This document shows positions 34,834 through 47,000 of a stretch of DNA of 64,000 bases, piece after piece. Where the stretch lies: assembly GCA_016715065.1 (NCBI GenBank), contig JADKBN010000030.1, forward strand, positions 25,756 through 89,755, read 5' to 3'. The DNA is from Fibrobacterota bacterium (GTDB lineage: Bacteria; Fibrobacterota; Fibrobacteria; UBA5070). The translations under genes and the position numbers were made by a program. The notes beneath the pieces are model-generated. The model searched no databases. It was not told the origin of the DNA and saw only the letters and a program-made list of their open reading frames with translations. The first letter of the stretch is position 1, and each line of letters begins with the position of its first letter.

Positions 34834-37800
34834 TCATGGACGCAGCTCCCCGCTTAGGTTGCCCCGGTTGTTCCTGGTGCTGAATTCCCAGACTCCCAAG
34901 TCCCGCAGCGTCCCGGGCAATACCTGGACGCGGTCGGTGAGGTTGGAATCCGTTCCGATCTCCAGGTCTTCAAAGGCGTCAGCAGCCAGAGGTTGCGTGG
35001 TTAGTACACGATTTCGCTCCACGGTGCCGTCGGCATTGGTGCGCACCAGCACGATTCCCGCAGGTAGCGTGGTTGTACCAGAGTTGGCAACCCTTACCCA
35101 CACCGACCCCACCCGGACCTGAATCCCTGACACCGATACATCCGCGCAACGTGCCGGATGGGCCAAGATCGCTGAAAGCTTCGGGTACCTTCCGGTAATG
35201 GCACAGCCAGTGCCTTGGCTCCAGAGCACCTCGCCGGTTCCTGCAATTACCGTGTGGCAAGCACTGGATCCACGCAACGTATCCGTGCGGCCATCCGCGT
35301 CAAAGTCGCTCCAGGTAGTTCCGGTGAAGTTTTCAGCGTTCCACAGGACTGTCCCGTCACGGCGCAACACGGTGTTGCCTGCCACAATTTCCGGCACTCC
35401 GTCCGCGTCCAAGTCGGTCACAGACAGATCGGAGTTGGAGCCAACCGAGGGTGCCGCCACGCACCACAGCGTGTCAGCATCCAAGGACAACGCCCGGCAA
35501 ACATTGCCCGCCTGGTACCACAACACATCCATGCTGTCGCGATCGCGCACGAGATTGTCGTGATCGGTGTCACGCAAATGCACCTTCACCACCACAGTGC
35601 CGTTCGGACGCGTCAGTGGCTGGGCGTCCAGCCAACGCGTGGCTTTGGCCTCGCGGCATGGGTTGCCTCCCAGAGCCACGTGGTCACCCATCACGCGCTC
35701 CGGAGACACTGCTCCTGCATCGATCCACGCCATGAACACCTCTTCAGGGAAGTTCCGGGAATGTTGGTCCAAGGCAAAATCGATCTTCACCGATTCTCCC
35801 GCCCCAATGCTTCCCACAGCTTCCATCCCAATGAGGTCGTCAGCTCCTGCCGTGTAGCGCATGTCGCCGTTACGATCGCGGAACAGAACCGCGTAAATTC
35901 CGCCCACAAATCGGGTCGCACCGTATTGGGTCACCGTGAGGCGAGCCTTGCCCGATGCCCGCAAATTGCGGAGGTCCACTTTCACACTATCCGCGTCCAA
36001 CAGGTCTGCTCGCAAGTCATGCAAGGCAAACTGGCTGGAAACCTGCACGTACTCAGGCAATCCGGTCTCGGGATCCCGAAGCTCCTTGATCTGGGGAACA
36101 CCCAGGCTCAACACAGAGGACACCAATTTCTGTCCCAAACCGGTTGCGGACAACAGCTTCATGGAATACTGCTGGCTGTGCAGGTAGAGAGCCGCCGCGT
36201 GCTGGATCTCCAGATTCTTGATCCGATGGATTCCACCTTGCAACACCGCGCTACCACCAACCGCACCCAGCCTTACTGAAGGGAGGGTCCAGTCGGGCAG
36301 GTTCCGCCAACGTTCCACAGCCACCAGCAGGAAGGATACACAGGTCCCTTCACCGAATACAAGCGTTGCATCCCAGGTAAAGCGCCCTGGCTCGATGGAC
36401 CGTGTCCATTGGGTCCATGTCTTGCCTCCCAGCGCCACCTCACCGGCACTCTTCCAGCCCAGCAGTGCCTGGGTGCGGACACCCGGAGGCAATGCCAGCC
36501 AAAGCTCCGAAGGTCTCCTGAAATTGGCCTCAAACACACGCTCTTCGCAGGTACGCGGTCCGAGCACCGGAGCAGGCATGTCCCACCGGGGCGTGCTGCC
36601 GTCTGGCAACTTCACGGAATCCTTGCTGGTAAAGATCTTCCAGCTGGCGCTTGGATCGCGCGGCACCACGGCCCGTGGCGGAGCCACAAGCACCCGGATG
36701 GAATCGATCTTGGGAGCCGTTTCTGTCCAGACCACCAGCACTTGGGAGGTGGATCCATCCACCTTGCGCACCCAAACCGTATCCACCACCGTACCCATGG
36801 ATGGCAGGAACTGAGCCAAAGGCACCAGCACCAGGAAGCCACCAGGGCGACGGGAATCGACCAAAGTTCCGTCAGGAGACTTCACCGTGTTGGGAAGACT
36901 TGCCCCTGACAAGCTGGCAGGCAAGGTGGCAGGCAAGGTCCAGCCATCCAGATTTTGTCCAGGCTGGATCACCACCGGTGTGGTCGTACCCGTGGTAGGC
37001 AACACAAACCACGAGAGTGCTGTCTGCGAAGCGGTCTGAGCATCGCGCGGTCCCGGAAGGCCAGAGACCTCGGAAGGAAGCGGATGGCACCACACCGCAC
37101 GGGCACCCAAGCTGGTGGACAAGTCTGTGCTCTGGCGGGTCCAACCCGTCCGAGGCTGCCAAGAGGCATCGCCCACCGCGCATACTTGGGCAAAGCGCTC
37201 GGCACGGATCCACGCCGCTTGCAACGCAGTGTCCTTTGCACGGAACGCCAAGCCAGGCAACCAAGCGGCTCCCGCCCAGGCGGCGGGAACGGAGGTCACT
37301 TGTGCTTCGCGGTCGGCCCAAACCGGCGCGCCGGTAACAAGGCTCAAGGTATTCCCCACCGCCCCACGGCTTTCCAAAACGTGCGGTGCAACAGGAGCCA
37401 TTGAAGTCCATGGCTCCCACAACTTGGAGCCTGGACGTTCGCTTTCCCAGCGAAGCTTCCAAGAAGTGGTATTGGCTTGGCTCCAGCGGAGCTCATCCAC
37501 CGCGTAGCGGCCTCCCACTTGCACAGTGGCTGGATCGACCACGCGCTCATCCTGGGCCGCCACCATCTTGGATGCTACCCGTTGGCCGTTGGCCCAAAGG
37601 GAGAGTCTGCCAGAGGGCACTTCCCACGAGGCTCCCACAAGCATGGGTCCTTGGGCATCCAGCACACCCGGTGCCGATACCACGGAATCCCCCCGATACT
37701 TCAACCACAGACTTCCGTTGGTCCGCGTTCCCCATTCCAGAGGAGTACTGCTCCAGACAGTTTCTGCGGCATCTGGGTTCCAGCGCAACCACAGCGAGCT

Positions 37801-40800
37801 TGTCCAGCCTCGCATCGCAGATGCAGGCAAGCTCACGGATTGTTTTTGGCCTGCTGCCGCCACCGCTGCACCAATGGTCCCAGCGGATGACGAGCTTCCA
37901 TGCCATGCATCCAATGCAGAGGGCGCCTGAACAGGGCTCTTGTCGTTGAGCCACAATTCCAACGTCACGCTGCGATTGGGTGCCAAATCGGCAACTTCCA
38001 CCCAAGCCTCATAGCGCTTGGCCACCGGATCCCAAACTTCCGTCTGCTGTGGCAGGATCTGTCCGGATACATCACGCACCACAGGGGCCGTGGCATCCCA
38101 GCGAGAAAGTTCGGTGCCACTGCGACGTACCCGCAGGACAGTCTTGGTCACCTGTCCATCGATCAGGTGAGCCAGACGTTGGCCATCCAAGCGTAACGTC
38201 ACGCGCTCCACATTGTCCAGATTGGTGGGACGCACCGACAAGCTCCAGCTCTGGACCGGCTCCCAGACCATGGTATCACCCACGGGCAAGAAGAGCTTCC
38301 AGCCCAGGCGCAGCTCCAAGGCTCCCTGCCGTTGCAGATCCACCTTCAGAGACTGATCCGCACAGGTTTCCCACACAGCATCGTTCCAACGGCACTGCAT
38401 CACAGGCACCGATGTCCCGTTGCGGCCACGAGTGGCCACAGGGGCCAAACTCCAGGCCAGGTTAGTGCCTGCGGGCAAGGTGTCGCGACGGCGCAAGGTT
38501 CGGGCCGTTGTCGCCAGACTGATCTCGCGCGGCGGAGTCACCACCAGCCATTTGGCCTGCCACTGCACTCCTGTTTCCGGGCGACGCAGACGCAAATTCA
38601 GCCAATCAGTTTGAGGCACATCAGATGTGGTTGGCATTCCTTGGATCCAGTTCCACGCCCAACCCTGTGGCGGATTTCCGCGCACCCATTCAAACCGCTG
38701 ATCTGGCAGAAGGCTGGGGAAGCTCACCAGCGGAGCTCCGCTCTGAGCAGATGCCTTGAGTTGTCGAGGCACGTTGCTGCCACCCACCGCCGGAGCGGTG
38801 GTCAAGGTTTGGTGCCAATTTTGGTCCTTGCAGAATTCTCCAGCCGAGGTATCCGGGATGTTCAGCACAATCTCAATCCGTTGATTTTCCACTACCCAGT
38901 CTGGCAGCACGAAGCGCACTCTACCAGCATCAACATCCACCACTTTAGCAGGAGTGGAGTGAGTGTCCTGGGCCACCCTCACCTGCCAAGTGACGAAGTC
39001 AGGGTTGTGAATCTCTGAGAAGAGAGCTGTTACCGTATCCCGCAAGCCAATGGTTTTGGGGTAGAATCCCACGAAATCCATCGCTCGAATCTCGTGACGC
39101 GTTTCCGAACCAACACCAGTTCCCAAACACTCCCAATTCCCAGGCTTCTCAATGTAGGGTAGGCTCGTAGATTTTTCCCACCTCACTCCAGCAGCATCGC
39201 GGTGGAAGACAATCAATTCCAACCGGTTATCCACTCCGGGCACGTTGTATTCATTCCCAAGTTCCACTTCAAAGGTTGTGTCCACGCGGCCATTGGCGTC
39301 TGGAACCAGTTCGCGTTCGGTACCACGTGTCGTAGTGCCATTGGCCACAAAACGCACCCAGTTGCCTTGGCCGTCGCGCAAGGCCACCACGGGCTTGCGA
39401 CCTTGGGCATCCACCCACAGGTTGGATGCCTCCAGACGGATCTTCTGTCTGCGCATTCCCAGCAGATAATCCGGGCTCACGCGATCGATCCGTGGACGCG
39501 GTGGGGTGACTTTCACAGGCACCATCACTACGGTCTCCTGGCCAGCTTCCAAGCGACCTTCGTTCCAGATCCGGAGCTTCACCTGATAATCGCCCCTCGT
39601 CGTGGCAGGCATCAATGTGTCGCCGACCTTGCACACGGAAGTATCCGTGTTCACCCAGGAAGAATCTTTCATCATGAGCCGGGCTTGGCACAACTGTGCT
39701 GCCGAACGCGCGGTGAAGTGCAAGGGGATCTTGAGAGAATTGGAACCGAATCGCCAGGATTCCAGCGCCGCAGACACAGAAGGCGCCGCCTTCTGCAAGG
39801 CCTCCGACAACGGCTGTCCGGTGGGACCCATCAACTGCAAGTCCATATGCGCATAGTCGGTGGCGACACGGGTCGATGTGCTTCCCACATCAAATTCTGT
39901 CACGTTCAATTTTAACGTATCCACCCTGGTCTGGTTGAGCTCCACCGCCTGCATGGCAGGAGTGGTGGCAAAAGTCAGCCCGTTTTTCGTGCCGCCGGCG
40001 GCATGTCCCAATACGCTCGATCCACTCCAGCTGGCGGCCAGATCCCAACGCGGCGACAGATAGAAGCTGTCCTTGTCCGGAGCGCGCAACAGCACAGCGG
40101 GAGCCACTTCCAGCTTGACAGGTGGCTCGAACATCCACTGGTAGGCGGTCTGCACACCTCGGACCCGACCCATCGTATCCGTGGGATCCCATAGGTCGGA
40201 TTCTTTTGTCACATAGGCATCGGCCAACGGGATGTCCCAGCTCCACTGGCCCGCGGTTCCCGCATGGAACATGTGTTGGGCATTGCGGCTGTCTGTCCAG
40301 CGCACAAAGTGGCCTTGCATGTCTGGGTGATTTCCAGCGACCCAGCGGGCAAAAAACGTACGCCGTTGGTCAGACGCTCCCGATTGGGCACTATCCAGCG
40401 CCGATCCAAACACCGCCAAACCAGTGATCGGCGCCATGGGGTCGGGGTAGCTAACCGCAATGGAAAGCGGAGTCGACTCGCCGGGCTTGGACAAAATCCG
40501 GCGTGTTTGATCCAGCAAGAACATTTCGCCGGGTTGTGTTGGATCAGCCAGGGTGGGAAGAAGGTCTTCACCTTCCACGCCCGCCATCAGGCCGTAGCGT
40601 CCGCTCTTCCAACGTCCGGGCTTCCATTGGCAATTGTTGAGTGCCACACCAGTTTGCCCGGTGGGAAGCGCCGTCACGCAAGTGGCCAGATTGGTGAGCT
40701 CCGAAGAAGGAATCTCCAATGGGATGGCCGAATCACGCGCGCCCACGCCACCTGTGGTATCCCAAACCGGGATGGCCCAGAATTTCAGGTGATGCTTCTG

Positions 40801-42879
40801 GAGAAGGACAACTTTTGAGGTGAGATCCGCATCCTTGTCGAGGATGGTACGCTCTGTATCGGATAGGGACTTTTTGTATTCGATCGGATCCTTCCGGAAG
40901 TCCACCACCGAACCACTCACACAAACTGTCGTGGTATCCGCGATGCACTTCTGGGCCGTCAAGGATACGGTGGGATCCATAAGCCCCAGGAACACCTGGA
41001 GGTCATCCGTGGAAGAAGCTAAATTCGCTCCGTCCACTGGCTGCTCCTCTCCTGTCGGGTCTGTTCCGGCCCTTTTTGGAATCGCTACGAGCACTCTTTG
41101 TTTAGTACTCCGATTCAGATAGATCAGGCTGTGGATATTCGCAGAATCTTCACGTCGCGTGACGGTTGTGTCGTCCATTTCGTCGATCGTGGTCAAGTTC
41201 TTGGTGGAGATGGAGGTGTTTCCACGTCCGTCATCGGTGAGGTTCGTCTTGATCAACTGGATCTTGGCTCCCCGCCAATCCACGCCTTCGGCTGCACCAA
41301 CGTTCACCGACAAAACCTCGCCGCCATGAAGCTGCAGCCCTAGTGGAACCAACCGGTAATCCGATCCTCCCAAGAACAAAGAACCATTGGACTTGGGCTT
41401 GGCCAATCGATAGCTCGCCACATTGCCCAGACGGAATCTGCTATCCACGTATCCAACACCCCAGGTGCGACCCAGTGCCCGCACGCCCGTGGTGAAGCCA
41501 TTACTTCCCCCCTCGAACCGTCCAAACCGGGTCACGAAAGGCCCAAGCCAATAGGTGGAACGTGGGAACTTAAACCAACGACTCTTGATGATCGCACCGC
41601 GCTCCAAGCCAACGCTCGCAGAAGCTTCAGCGGCCATGTTGTTGCCGGAGTTATCCGACCAGATATCGATGATGAATCCACCCTGCACGGCAAGCATGGT
41701 GTGCAGCCGCACGTTCACTTCACCGTGGAACTGCTTGCCCCCTCCGAATACCGCCGCACACGCGTCGGCATCGGCGGTTCCCTCCAGCATCTGGAAATCA
41801 CCGTAGATGCCAAAGTTGATCCGATTGAGCTGGACCCAAACACCAGTGGTCCCCTTCAGAATGGATGCGCTCTGGGCTTCCAGGAACACAGCCAGCTCCA
41901 CCTTCATGCCGCGTGGCATGTCCACACCGGTGCATTTTTTGGCACAGGGAGGCTGGTGGTCGCCATCGTAGAACGCGCCTTTGAGGCCCGCGATGTACAA
42001 CCCTGTCGTACCCAACGGAACACGTGCCCCGTTTTTCAGGCGCATCGACACCACTGCTTTGCAAACACCGACCTTGCACCTATTCGGGTCGGGTTTTTCA
42101 ACGGCAAGTTCGGCGTTGAGTTTACCGATAGGCCCGGCGAGGTTCAGACCTGCGGTGCCTTCAAAGCTCCAACCACCCTTTCCGTTCAAAGTCTTGTTAA
42201 ACCGGATCACCATCTTGGCTCCATCGAAGCCGATGTCATCGGTCAACTTGATGCCAGGAATCCGGAGGGGCAGCTCGTTCATACTCCCGCGTACATGAAC
42301 GTAGGATGGGTTGCCATTGAAAAGCACCGAGAAGTTGGTGGACAGTGTGTCGCCACCCAAGGCACCGGGCAGAGCCAAGCGCACGTTATCGAAAGCAAAT
42401 CCCGGATCATCGTCAAACAACGGCATCACATCCAGTTTGGAAATTACCGTGACGCCAATTCCTGGAATTTCCAACGCCAAGTTGTCAAGATCAGGCAGGC
42501 CCACAGGTCTGACTGCATCGAATCCAACCACTCCGTCGTACCTGAGTCCATCGATGCGCACGCCCTTGCCCCTGAGTTTGTCAGCGTAGCCCGAGCTGGA
42601 CGAGTACCCCACTGATTTGGAAGCGTCATTCTCTGGTTTGTCGGCCAGATATTTGGAAGCTTCACCGATGGCCACTTGGAAGGTCTTGGTGGAAACAGTG
42701 AGGTCGTTGTTCTTCTTGCCCAACTGAAGGCCCTGCACCACTACGTCCATTCCCGCAAGTTTGCAGGCGAAGTCGTCCACGTGGAATCCCCAGCCCAATT
42801 CAACCGGGTCGGCGCTACTGACATCCTTGGTGAATTCCACAATGCCATTGCCGTTCGCATCGCACTTGCCCGCGTCCAA
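34834..42879 (-). CDS. Giant surface protein, C-terminal segment
   Basis: 2,681 residues in one frame. It opens inside a domain (DAGKCDANGNGIVEF) with no signal peptide, confirming that it continues the upstream piece. Beta-rich throughout: repeated sandwich domains, a LamG-like segment about two-thirds along (LLVGASWEVPSGRLSLWANGQRV), an FG-GAP/VCBS-like segment with DxDxDG loops near the end (DLDADGVPEI, SDFDADGRTD), and a CARDB-like last domain (VWVRVANSGTTTLPAG). This is the make-up of a very long adhesin or stalk displayed outside the cell. Its stop TGA shares bases with the next ATG (34837), though the next gene probably starts at 34756. Confidence 0.75.
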   Translation of the reverse strand: MDAGKCDANGNGIVEFTKDVSSADPVELGWGFHVDDFACKLAGMDVVVQGLQLGKKNNDLTVSTKTFQVAIGEASKYLADKPENDASKSVGYSSSSGYADKLRGKGVRIDGLRYDGVVGFDAVRPVGLPDLDNLALEIPGIGVTVISKLDVMPLFDDDPGFAFDNVRLALPGALGGDTLSTNFSVLFNGNPSYVHVRGSMNELPLRIPGIKLTDDIGFDGAKMVIRFNKTLNGKGGWSFEGTAGLNLAGPIGKLNAELAVEKPDPNRCKVGVCKAVVSMRLKNGARVPLGTTGLYIAGLKGAFYDGDHQPPCAKKCTGVDMPRGMKVELAVFLEAQSASILKGTTGVWVQLNRINFGIYGDFQMLEGTADADACAAVFGGGKQFHGEVNVRLHTMLAVQGGFIIDIWSDNSGNNMAAEASASVGLERGAIIKSRWFKFPRSTYWLGPFVTRFGRFEGGSNGFTTGVRALGRTWGVGYVDSRFRLGNVASYRLAKPKSNGSLFLGGSDYRLVPLGLQLHGGEVLSVNVGAAEGVDWRGAKIQLIKTNLTDDGRGNTSISTKNLTTIDEMDDTTVTRREDSANIHSLIYLNRSTKQRVLVAIPKRAGTDPTGEEQPVDGANLASSTDDLQVFLGLMDPTVSLTAQKCIADTTTVCVSGSVVDFRKDPIEYKKSLSDTERTILDKDADLTSKVVLLQKHHLKFWAIPVWDTTGGVGARDSAIPLEIPSSELTNLATCVTALPTGQTGVALNNCQWKPGRWKSGRYGLMAGVEGEDLLPTLADPTQPGEMFLLDQTRRILSKPGESTPLSIAVSYPDPMAPITGLAVFGSALDSAQSGASDQRRTFFARWVAGNHPDMQGHFVRWTDSRNAQHMFHAGTAGQWSWDIPLADAYVTKESDLWDPTDTMGRVRGVQTAYQWMFEPPVKLEVAPAVLLRAPDKDSFYLSPRWDLAASWSGSSVLGHAAGGTKNGLTFATTPAMQAVELNQTRVDTLKLNVTEFDVGSTSTRVATDYAHMDLQLMGPTGQPLSEALQKAAPSVSAALESWRFGSNSLKIPLHFTARSAAQLCQARLMMKDSSWVNTDTSVCKVGDTLMPATTRGDYQVKLRIWNEGRLEAGQETVVMVPVKVTPPRPRIDRVSPDYLLGMRRQKIRLEASNLWVDAQGRKPVVALRDGQGNWVRFVANGTTTRGTERELVPDANGRVDTTFEVELGNEYNVPGVDNRLELIVFHRDAAGVRWEKSTSLPYIEKPGNWECLGTGVGSETRHEIRAMDFVGFYPKTIGLRDTVTALFSEIHNPDFVTWQVRVAQDTHSTPAKVVDVDAGRVRFVLPDWVVENQRIEIVLNIPDTSAGEFCKDQNWHQTLTTAPAVGGSNVPRQLKASAQSGAPLVSFPSLLPDQRFEWVRGNPPQGWAWNWIQGMPTTSDVPQTDWLNLRLRRPETGVQWQAKWLVVTPPREISLATTARTLRRRDTLPAGTNLAWSLAPVATRGRNGTSVPVMQCRWNDAVWETCADQSLKVDLQRQGALELRLGWKLFLPVGDTMVWEPVQSWSLSVRPTNLDNVERVTLRLDGQRLAHLIDGQVTKTVLRVRRSGTELSRWDATAPVVRDVSGQILPQQTEVWDPVAKRYEAWVEVADLAPNRSVTLELWLNDKSPVQAPSALDAWHGSSSSAGTIGAAVAAAGQKQSVSLPASAMRGWTSSLWLRWNPDAAETVWSSTPLEWGTRTNGSLWLKYRGDSVVSAPGVLDAQGPMLVGASWEVPSGRLSLWANGQRVASKMVAAQDERVVDPATVQVGGRYAVDELRWSQANTTSWKLRWESERPGSKLWEPWTSMAPVAPHVLESRGAVGNTLSLVTGAPVWADREAQVTSVPAAWAGAAWLPGLAFRAKDTALQAAWIRAERFAQVCAVGDASWQPRTGWTRQSTDLSTSLGARAVWCHPLPSEVSGLPGPRDAQTASQTALSWFVLPTTGTTTPVVIQPGQNLDGWTLPATLPASLSGASLPNTVKSPDGTLVDSRRPGGFLVLVPLAQFLPSMGTVVDTVWVRKVDGSTSQVLVVWTETAPKIDSIRVLVAPPRAVVPRDPSASWKIFTSKDSVKLPDGSTPRWDMPAPVLGPRTCEERVFEANFRRPSELWLALPPGVRTQALLGWKSAGEVALGGKTWTQWTRSIEPGRFTWDATLVFGEGTCVSFLLVAVERWRNLPDWTLPSVRLGAVGGSAVLQGGIHRIKNLEIQHAAALYLHSQQYSMKLLSATGLGQKLVSSVLSLGVPQIKELRDPETGLPEYVQVSSQFALHDLRADLLDADSVKVDLRNLRASGKARLTVTQYGATRFVGGIYAVLFRDRNGDMRYTAGADDLIGMEAVGSIGAGESVKIDFALDQHSRNFPEEVFMAWIDAGAVSPERVMGDHVALGGNPCREAKATRWLDAQPLTRPNGTVVVKVHLRDTDHDNLVRDRDSMDVLWYQAGNVCRALSLDADTLWCVAAPSVGSNSDLSVTDLDADGVPEIVAGNTVLRRDGTVLWNAENFTGTTWSDFDADGRTDTLRGSSACHTVIAGTGEVLWSQGTGCAITGRYPKLSAILAHPARCADVSVSGIQVRVGSVWVRVANSGTTTLPAGIVLVRTNADGTVERNRVLTTQPLAADAFEDLEIGTDSNLTDRVQVLPGTLRDLGVWEFSTRNNRGNLSGELRP

Positions 42880-42880
42880 G

Positions 42881-44099
42881 TCAATTTTTGGTTTGAGTAC
42901 GAAGGCGATCTTGTTGAGAAAATTCCGACCGTCGGCGAAATTGGTAGGAATGGTTTTTTTTGCTGTCGTTGGGGTCTGGCACCGTCACCACGGCATCCTG
43001 GGCGGTGGTGTTGTAGAAGAACCGAAGATCGGGAACCGTCACGCTGAACGGTTTCATGACCTTTACCCATCCCTTGTTGTCAGCCCCTAGCTTCAGGAAA
43101 GCGCTTCCTTGTTTGAGACGGAGTGATCCGTCCTTCACGAACACGCCGGCGGAGATGATGGCGTCCACCCCAGCTGGGAACACGGGTTTGATTTCCTTGG
43201 TCCGCAGGTGGGCCTTGCTCAAGGTGATCCCGAACTCTCCATCCTTGATCTGCAGACGCAGCTCGTAAGGAATCGTTCCATTCTCGCCACCAGCGATCCA
43301 CACGTCGGGTTTGGGGTCGTTGAGCGGATACACTGCGATTGTGTCGGTAGCCTGCACGCATACGTCGCCCTCGAAATCACCATCCAGCGACACGGAAATG
43401 GAGGACGTGCCATCGCACCCAATGTTATAGGTCTTGTTCCCGATCTTGATCTTGGCAGCTGTCAAGGTAAAGATCGGACTTTGTCCTTTTCGCCCAGCAA
43501 GAGTGACCGTCACAGGATTTTGGGGCGCCCCCAACAATTTGACATCCGAAGTGATGGCCAGTCCATCTGGGAACGACTTCGTGCCACTGGCCTGGAACTG
43601 CTTCACATCAAAGGACGTTCCATTGGTCTGGACCGAAAGACTATCCAAGTGGAATGCCGTGTTGCGCATCGCCTCGATGGGGAAATCCTTCGTGAGTTCG
43701 ATTTCCCAGTTCGTCAAGCTCAGGTCCAGATGCTTGTCCGCGTATTTGGCATAAACCGGCCATCCCTGGGTGGTGAGTCGCACCACCACTGGAGTCTGGT
43801 CAGAAGCCTTGTTGTACGAGCCCTTGATGACCGTTTTGATCCGCTCGCGCGTCAGTTGCAAATCCAATGCAAACCCGATCGGCGCGGTCTCAAAGCCCAC
43901 CGTCCAGTCGAGATCATCCACGCTCAGGTTAGGAACCATTTCACCTGACTTGACGCCAAGATCCATGGTCACCCCCTTGATGGGAAGTTTGTAGCCGTCC
44001 AACCCGAGCTTCTCAAAGGCAGCTCCCAGCTTGACCACAGTAGGGGAGGAAAGGCGAATCGCCGGGTAGAAAGTTCCTTTGATCTGGATCCCGTTGTGC
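42881..44099 (-). CDS. Giant surface protein, middle segment
   Basis: About 400 residues from HNGIQIKGTFYPAI to the A8 run. The frame formally begins at 44368, but the first 90 codons are an Arg/Cys-rich shadow of the upstream frame. The real part is beta-rich with repeated patterns (KGVTMDLGVKSGEMV, KIKIGNKTYNIGC, DVWIAGGENGTIPYEL), apparently one block of the same repetitive architecture as its neighbours. No separate function; it is joined to the segments on both sides. Confidence 0.65.
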
Positions 44100-47000
44100 G
44101 GTCGCCTCCAGGTAAACCTTGTCCAACTGGAGAGATCCGATCGATCCCGGAATCTGCCAATCCCGCCAAGATGCAGGAACGTCAAGTTCAGCACCAACAG
44201 CCACCGGCATACGGTCGGTCGAAAACACCGCTGTTTGCACTTCGGCGCTTGGCGCACCCGGTAGGCCACCGGTTCCAAAATCATTGAGAGCCATCTGTGG
44301 TCGGTACAGCCGCACAAACAAGCGGCCGCGGTTTGCCATGATCTGGTAGCGGCCGCTCGGGATGGCATTCACCACCGGGAGTCCTCCCACCCACACTTCG
44401 TACTGGGCGGTCTGCGCCGGAGTTCCCAGCGAACCCACTCCCTCGATGTCGGCGAGTTCAAATTCTGGATCCAACGTGAGTTCGGGATCGGGAACCGTCA
44501 CAGGCTTAAAGTCTAACCCACCCTTTTCGGTGAAGAATTTGTCCAGGATCACCTTCGGTGTGGCAGCCTGGATCCGCAATTCGTCATCGTTGGGATCAAT
44601 GTTCAACTTCGCCTGAATGGTCGCACCACCAGTGGAAATTTTCACGTCTTGGCTGGACGATGCGGCCACGTAGCTTCCTGCCCCGAGCTCAAGGCTCGTG
44701 AACGGGAACCGGAATCTGTCATCCGCCTGGGTGATGGTTCCAATCTTGGTGTACTTCCAATTGGCGTCTTGCGCTTTGCTCAACACAAGCGTCTTGTTGG
44801 TCGCAGCCAGGGGAGTGAGCACCCAACCAATCCCATCCTTGCGGGCGTAGGTCCACATTACCACATCATCCAGCCTCAAGCTGGAACCCAAATTCAACTG
44901 CACTAAATTCGTCGAGATGCCCGTCCCCTGCAGCACAGGAGAACCTTTCATGATCGTGGCGCTGGAAACGATCGACATGCCCGTGAACGACTTCACCCGT
45001 TGTGACACACCCGCTTGAGCGGGGGTGAGCTTGGAATCAGGGAAGACGAGATCGAACACCAAGTTGGACACACCACTGCGGCCAAAGGAGTATGACTTCA
45101 CGTCGTAACCCCAGAGAGAAGCTCCGCTCACATTGTGCAAGGAGGATTTTGTCAGATTCACGTTGGTCGCAGGAACCTGTAGAGTTCCGCGCGAGAGGGG
45201 TGACCCGCTTACCCACTTCGATCCAGGATTGGCGTCCGGCGTCCAATTCAGATGGTACGCAGTATCCAGAGAATCAAAGGCAGCGCCCACCACAGACCAA
45301 GGACCATCGGTCTGGATATGTAGAGGGAACGTCAGGAACGGCCCCACGTTGGGCTCACAGCCCATGGTCTTGAACTCCAATCCGCTCGCAGTGCGACGGA
45401 TCTCCGTTTGGCAAGCCTCGATGCCGAACGCTTCTTCGTCGCCGGAAGCGACAACGTTCCTAAACCAGAATCTGTCCTTCGAGAAATTCGCCAGGCCCAG
45501 ATATTGAGTCCCTCCACCACCAGTTACACCGGCATCGGAGAGGGAGAATGCAGCCGAATTGCGCGACGGACGTCCCGCGTCGTCAATCAACTCTGCCTGT
45601 TGAATGAGCAGGCTCCAAGACGAACTAGTGAGGTCAGTGGTCATGGATTCGGTTTCGAGGAACCCAGCCCAACGACCTAAGGTCCAGGGCATCCGCGCCA
45701 CGTCGTGGCATCCGGATTCCACAGTTCCGGTCAGCTTGCAATGCACGGCCGCCAACCGGCCACCGATCACGTTGTTCAGGCGCAACCCAGACGCTTCTTG
45801 GGTGAACGAAACCAGGGCGCCGCGCAAAAGCAAACGGTTGGTTGCAGTATCGTCTTCCTGAACACGGAAGGCAGGAAGCTCCAGGTCTGCGTAAGTGATG
45901 GAGTTCGTGCCGGACTGCTGCTGCCAAGCTTGCCGAACATGAAACGTAAGCCCCTTGTTAGGCGGTCCATCCAAGAAGGTGGCCGTCATGGCACCCGGAT
46001 GGGTTTCGCTCAAAATGGCGAAGTCGATACCCGAGCGATTCCCGCGAAGAGAGCCAGACTGGACGTAAGCCACCAACACGGTGCGGTCGCCAATTTGGAA
46101 ATCTTGGAGGGTCTGGCCAAATGCGCCAAGTCCTGTCAGCGTGGCCGTATAGGTGCCATCTTGGTTCTTCACCACGGGTACTTCCGTAGAATCATTCGTC
46201 AATGCGCCATTGGTTCCACTGCGATGACGGAGCCACGCCTTGATCTCGGCGTTTTCCGGAAGAGTGAATCGACCATCCGGTACGAAGGATGCCGTGGCGA
46301 CGTTTCCGGTGATCCATCCCGAACCATCCCATGGTGCCAAAGCAATTCCCACCGTGGGGAACTTGGCAGCGCTGGACTGGGTAGCCACCGTGATGGTGTC
46401 AGACGACGTGTTCCCCATGCGGTCGGTGGCAGTGATCCGGAATCCGTGCAGCGTACCAGACGCCAACGAGGGTGCCGAGACCAGAATCTCATTCATGCCT
46501 TGGGTGCCCACATAGGGAAGAGAGGCAATCGCTTCGGCAGGATCTGTGGTGATAGCGGAAGGTCGCAGACCCAACGCGCGGAAGGTCACGCCGGGATCCA
46601 TCATCCGGATTTGCAGTTCTTGATCGCCAGGCTGCAGGACAAGTTCATCTGCCTGCTGATGCCAGCCTTGGGCAAATCCTGTACCAGAATGCCAAATCAC
46701 ACCAGGAGGAGTCAATCCACCACTTGTACCGACCGGCGCTAACCGGAACTCGAAAGCCTGCCGGGTTTGTCCGGCGTAGGGCCCCGGAACGGTCCAAAGT
46801 TTGACCTGCGCTGGTGTCAAAGTTGGGTTGCGAACCGTGAAGGAAACCCAAGCACGCTTTTGGGATGCCAATGGCGTTGGCAACACCATCAAGGGGAAGA
46901 ATCCTCCCCCTTCGGAATGATCCAACCACTGGTGACGCAACCTCGGTGCACCTGAGCTTGTATCGGTCCACCCACCAAATCCCGTTGCCTTCGCAGAAGA

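Noticed and set aside
34757..34837. ATG 34837 as start of the metalloprotease-like gene
   Set aside because: The classical signal peptide and ribosome site lie at ATG 34756; still possible because of the ATGA overlap with the giant gene.
35215..42615. Several 200-350-codon plus-strand frames opposite the giant gene
   Set aside because: His/Pro/Arg-rich translations typical of antisense shadows in GC-rich coding DNA; no ribosome sites or motifs.
44100..44368. Separate 495-residue gene starting at 44368
   Set aside because: Its first 90 codons are a shadow of the giant gene's frame (Arg/Cys/Trp-rich); only the part after the frameshift continues the giant protein.
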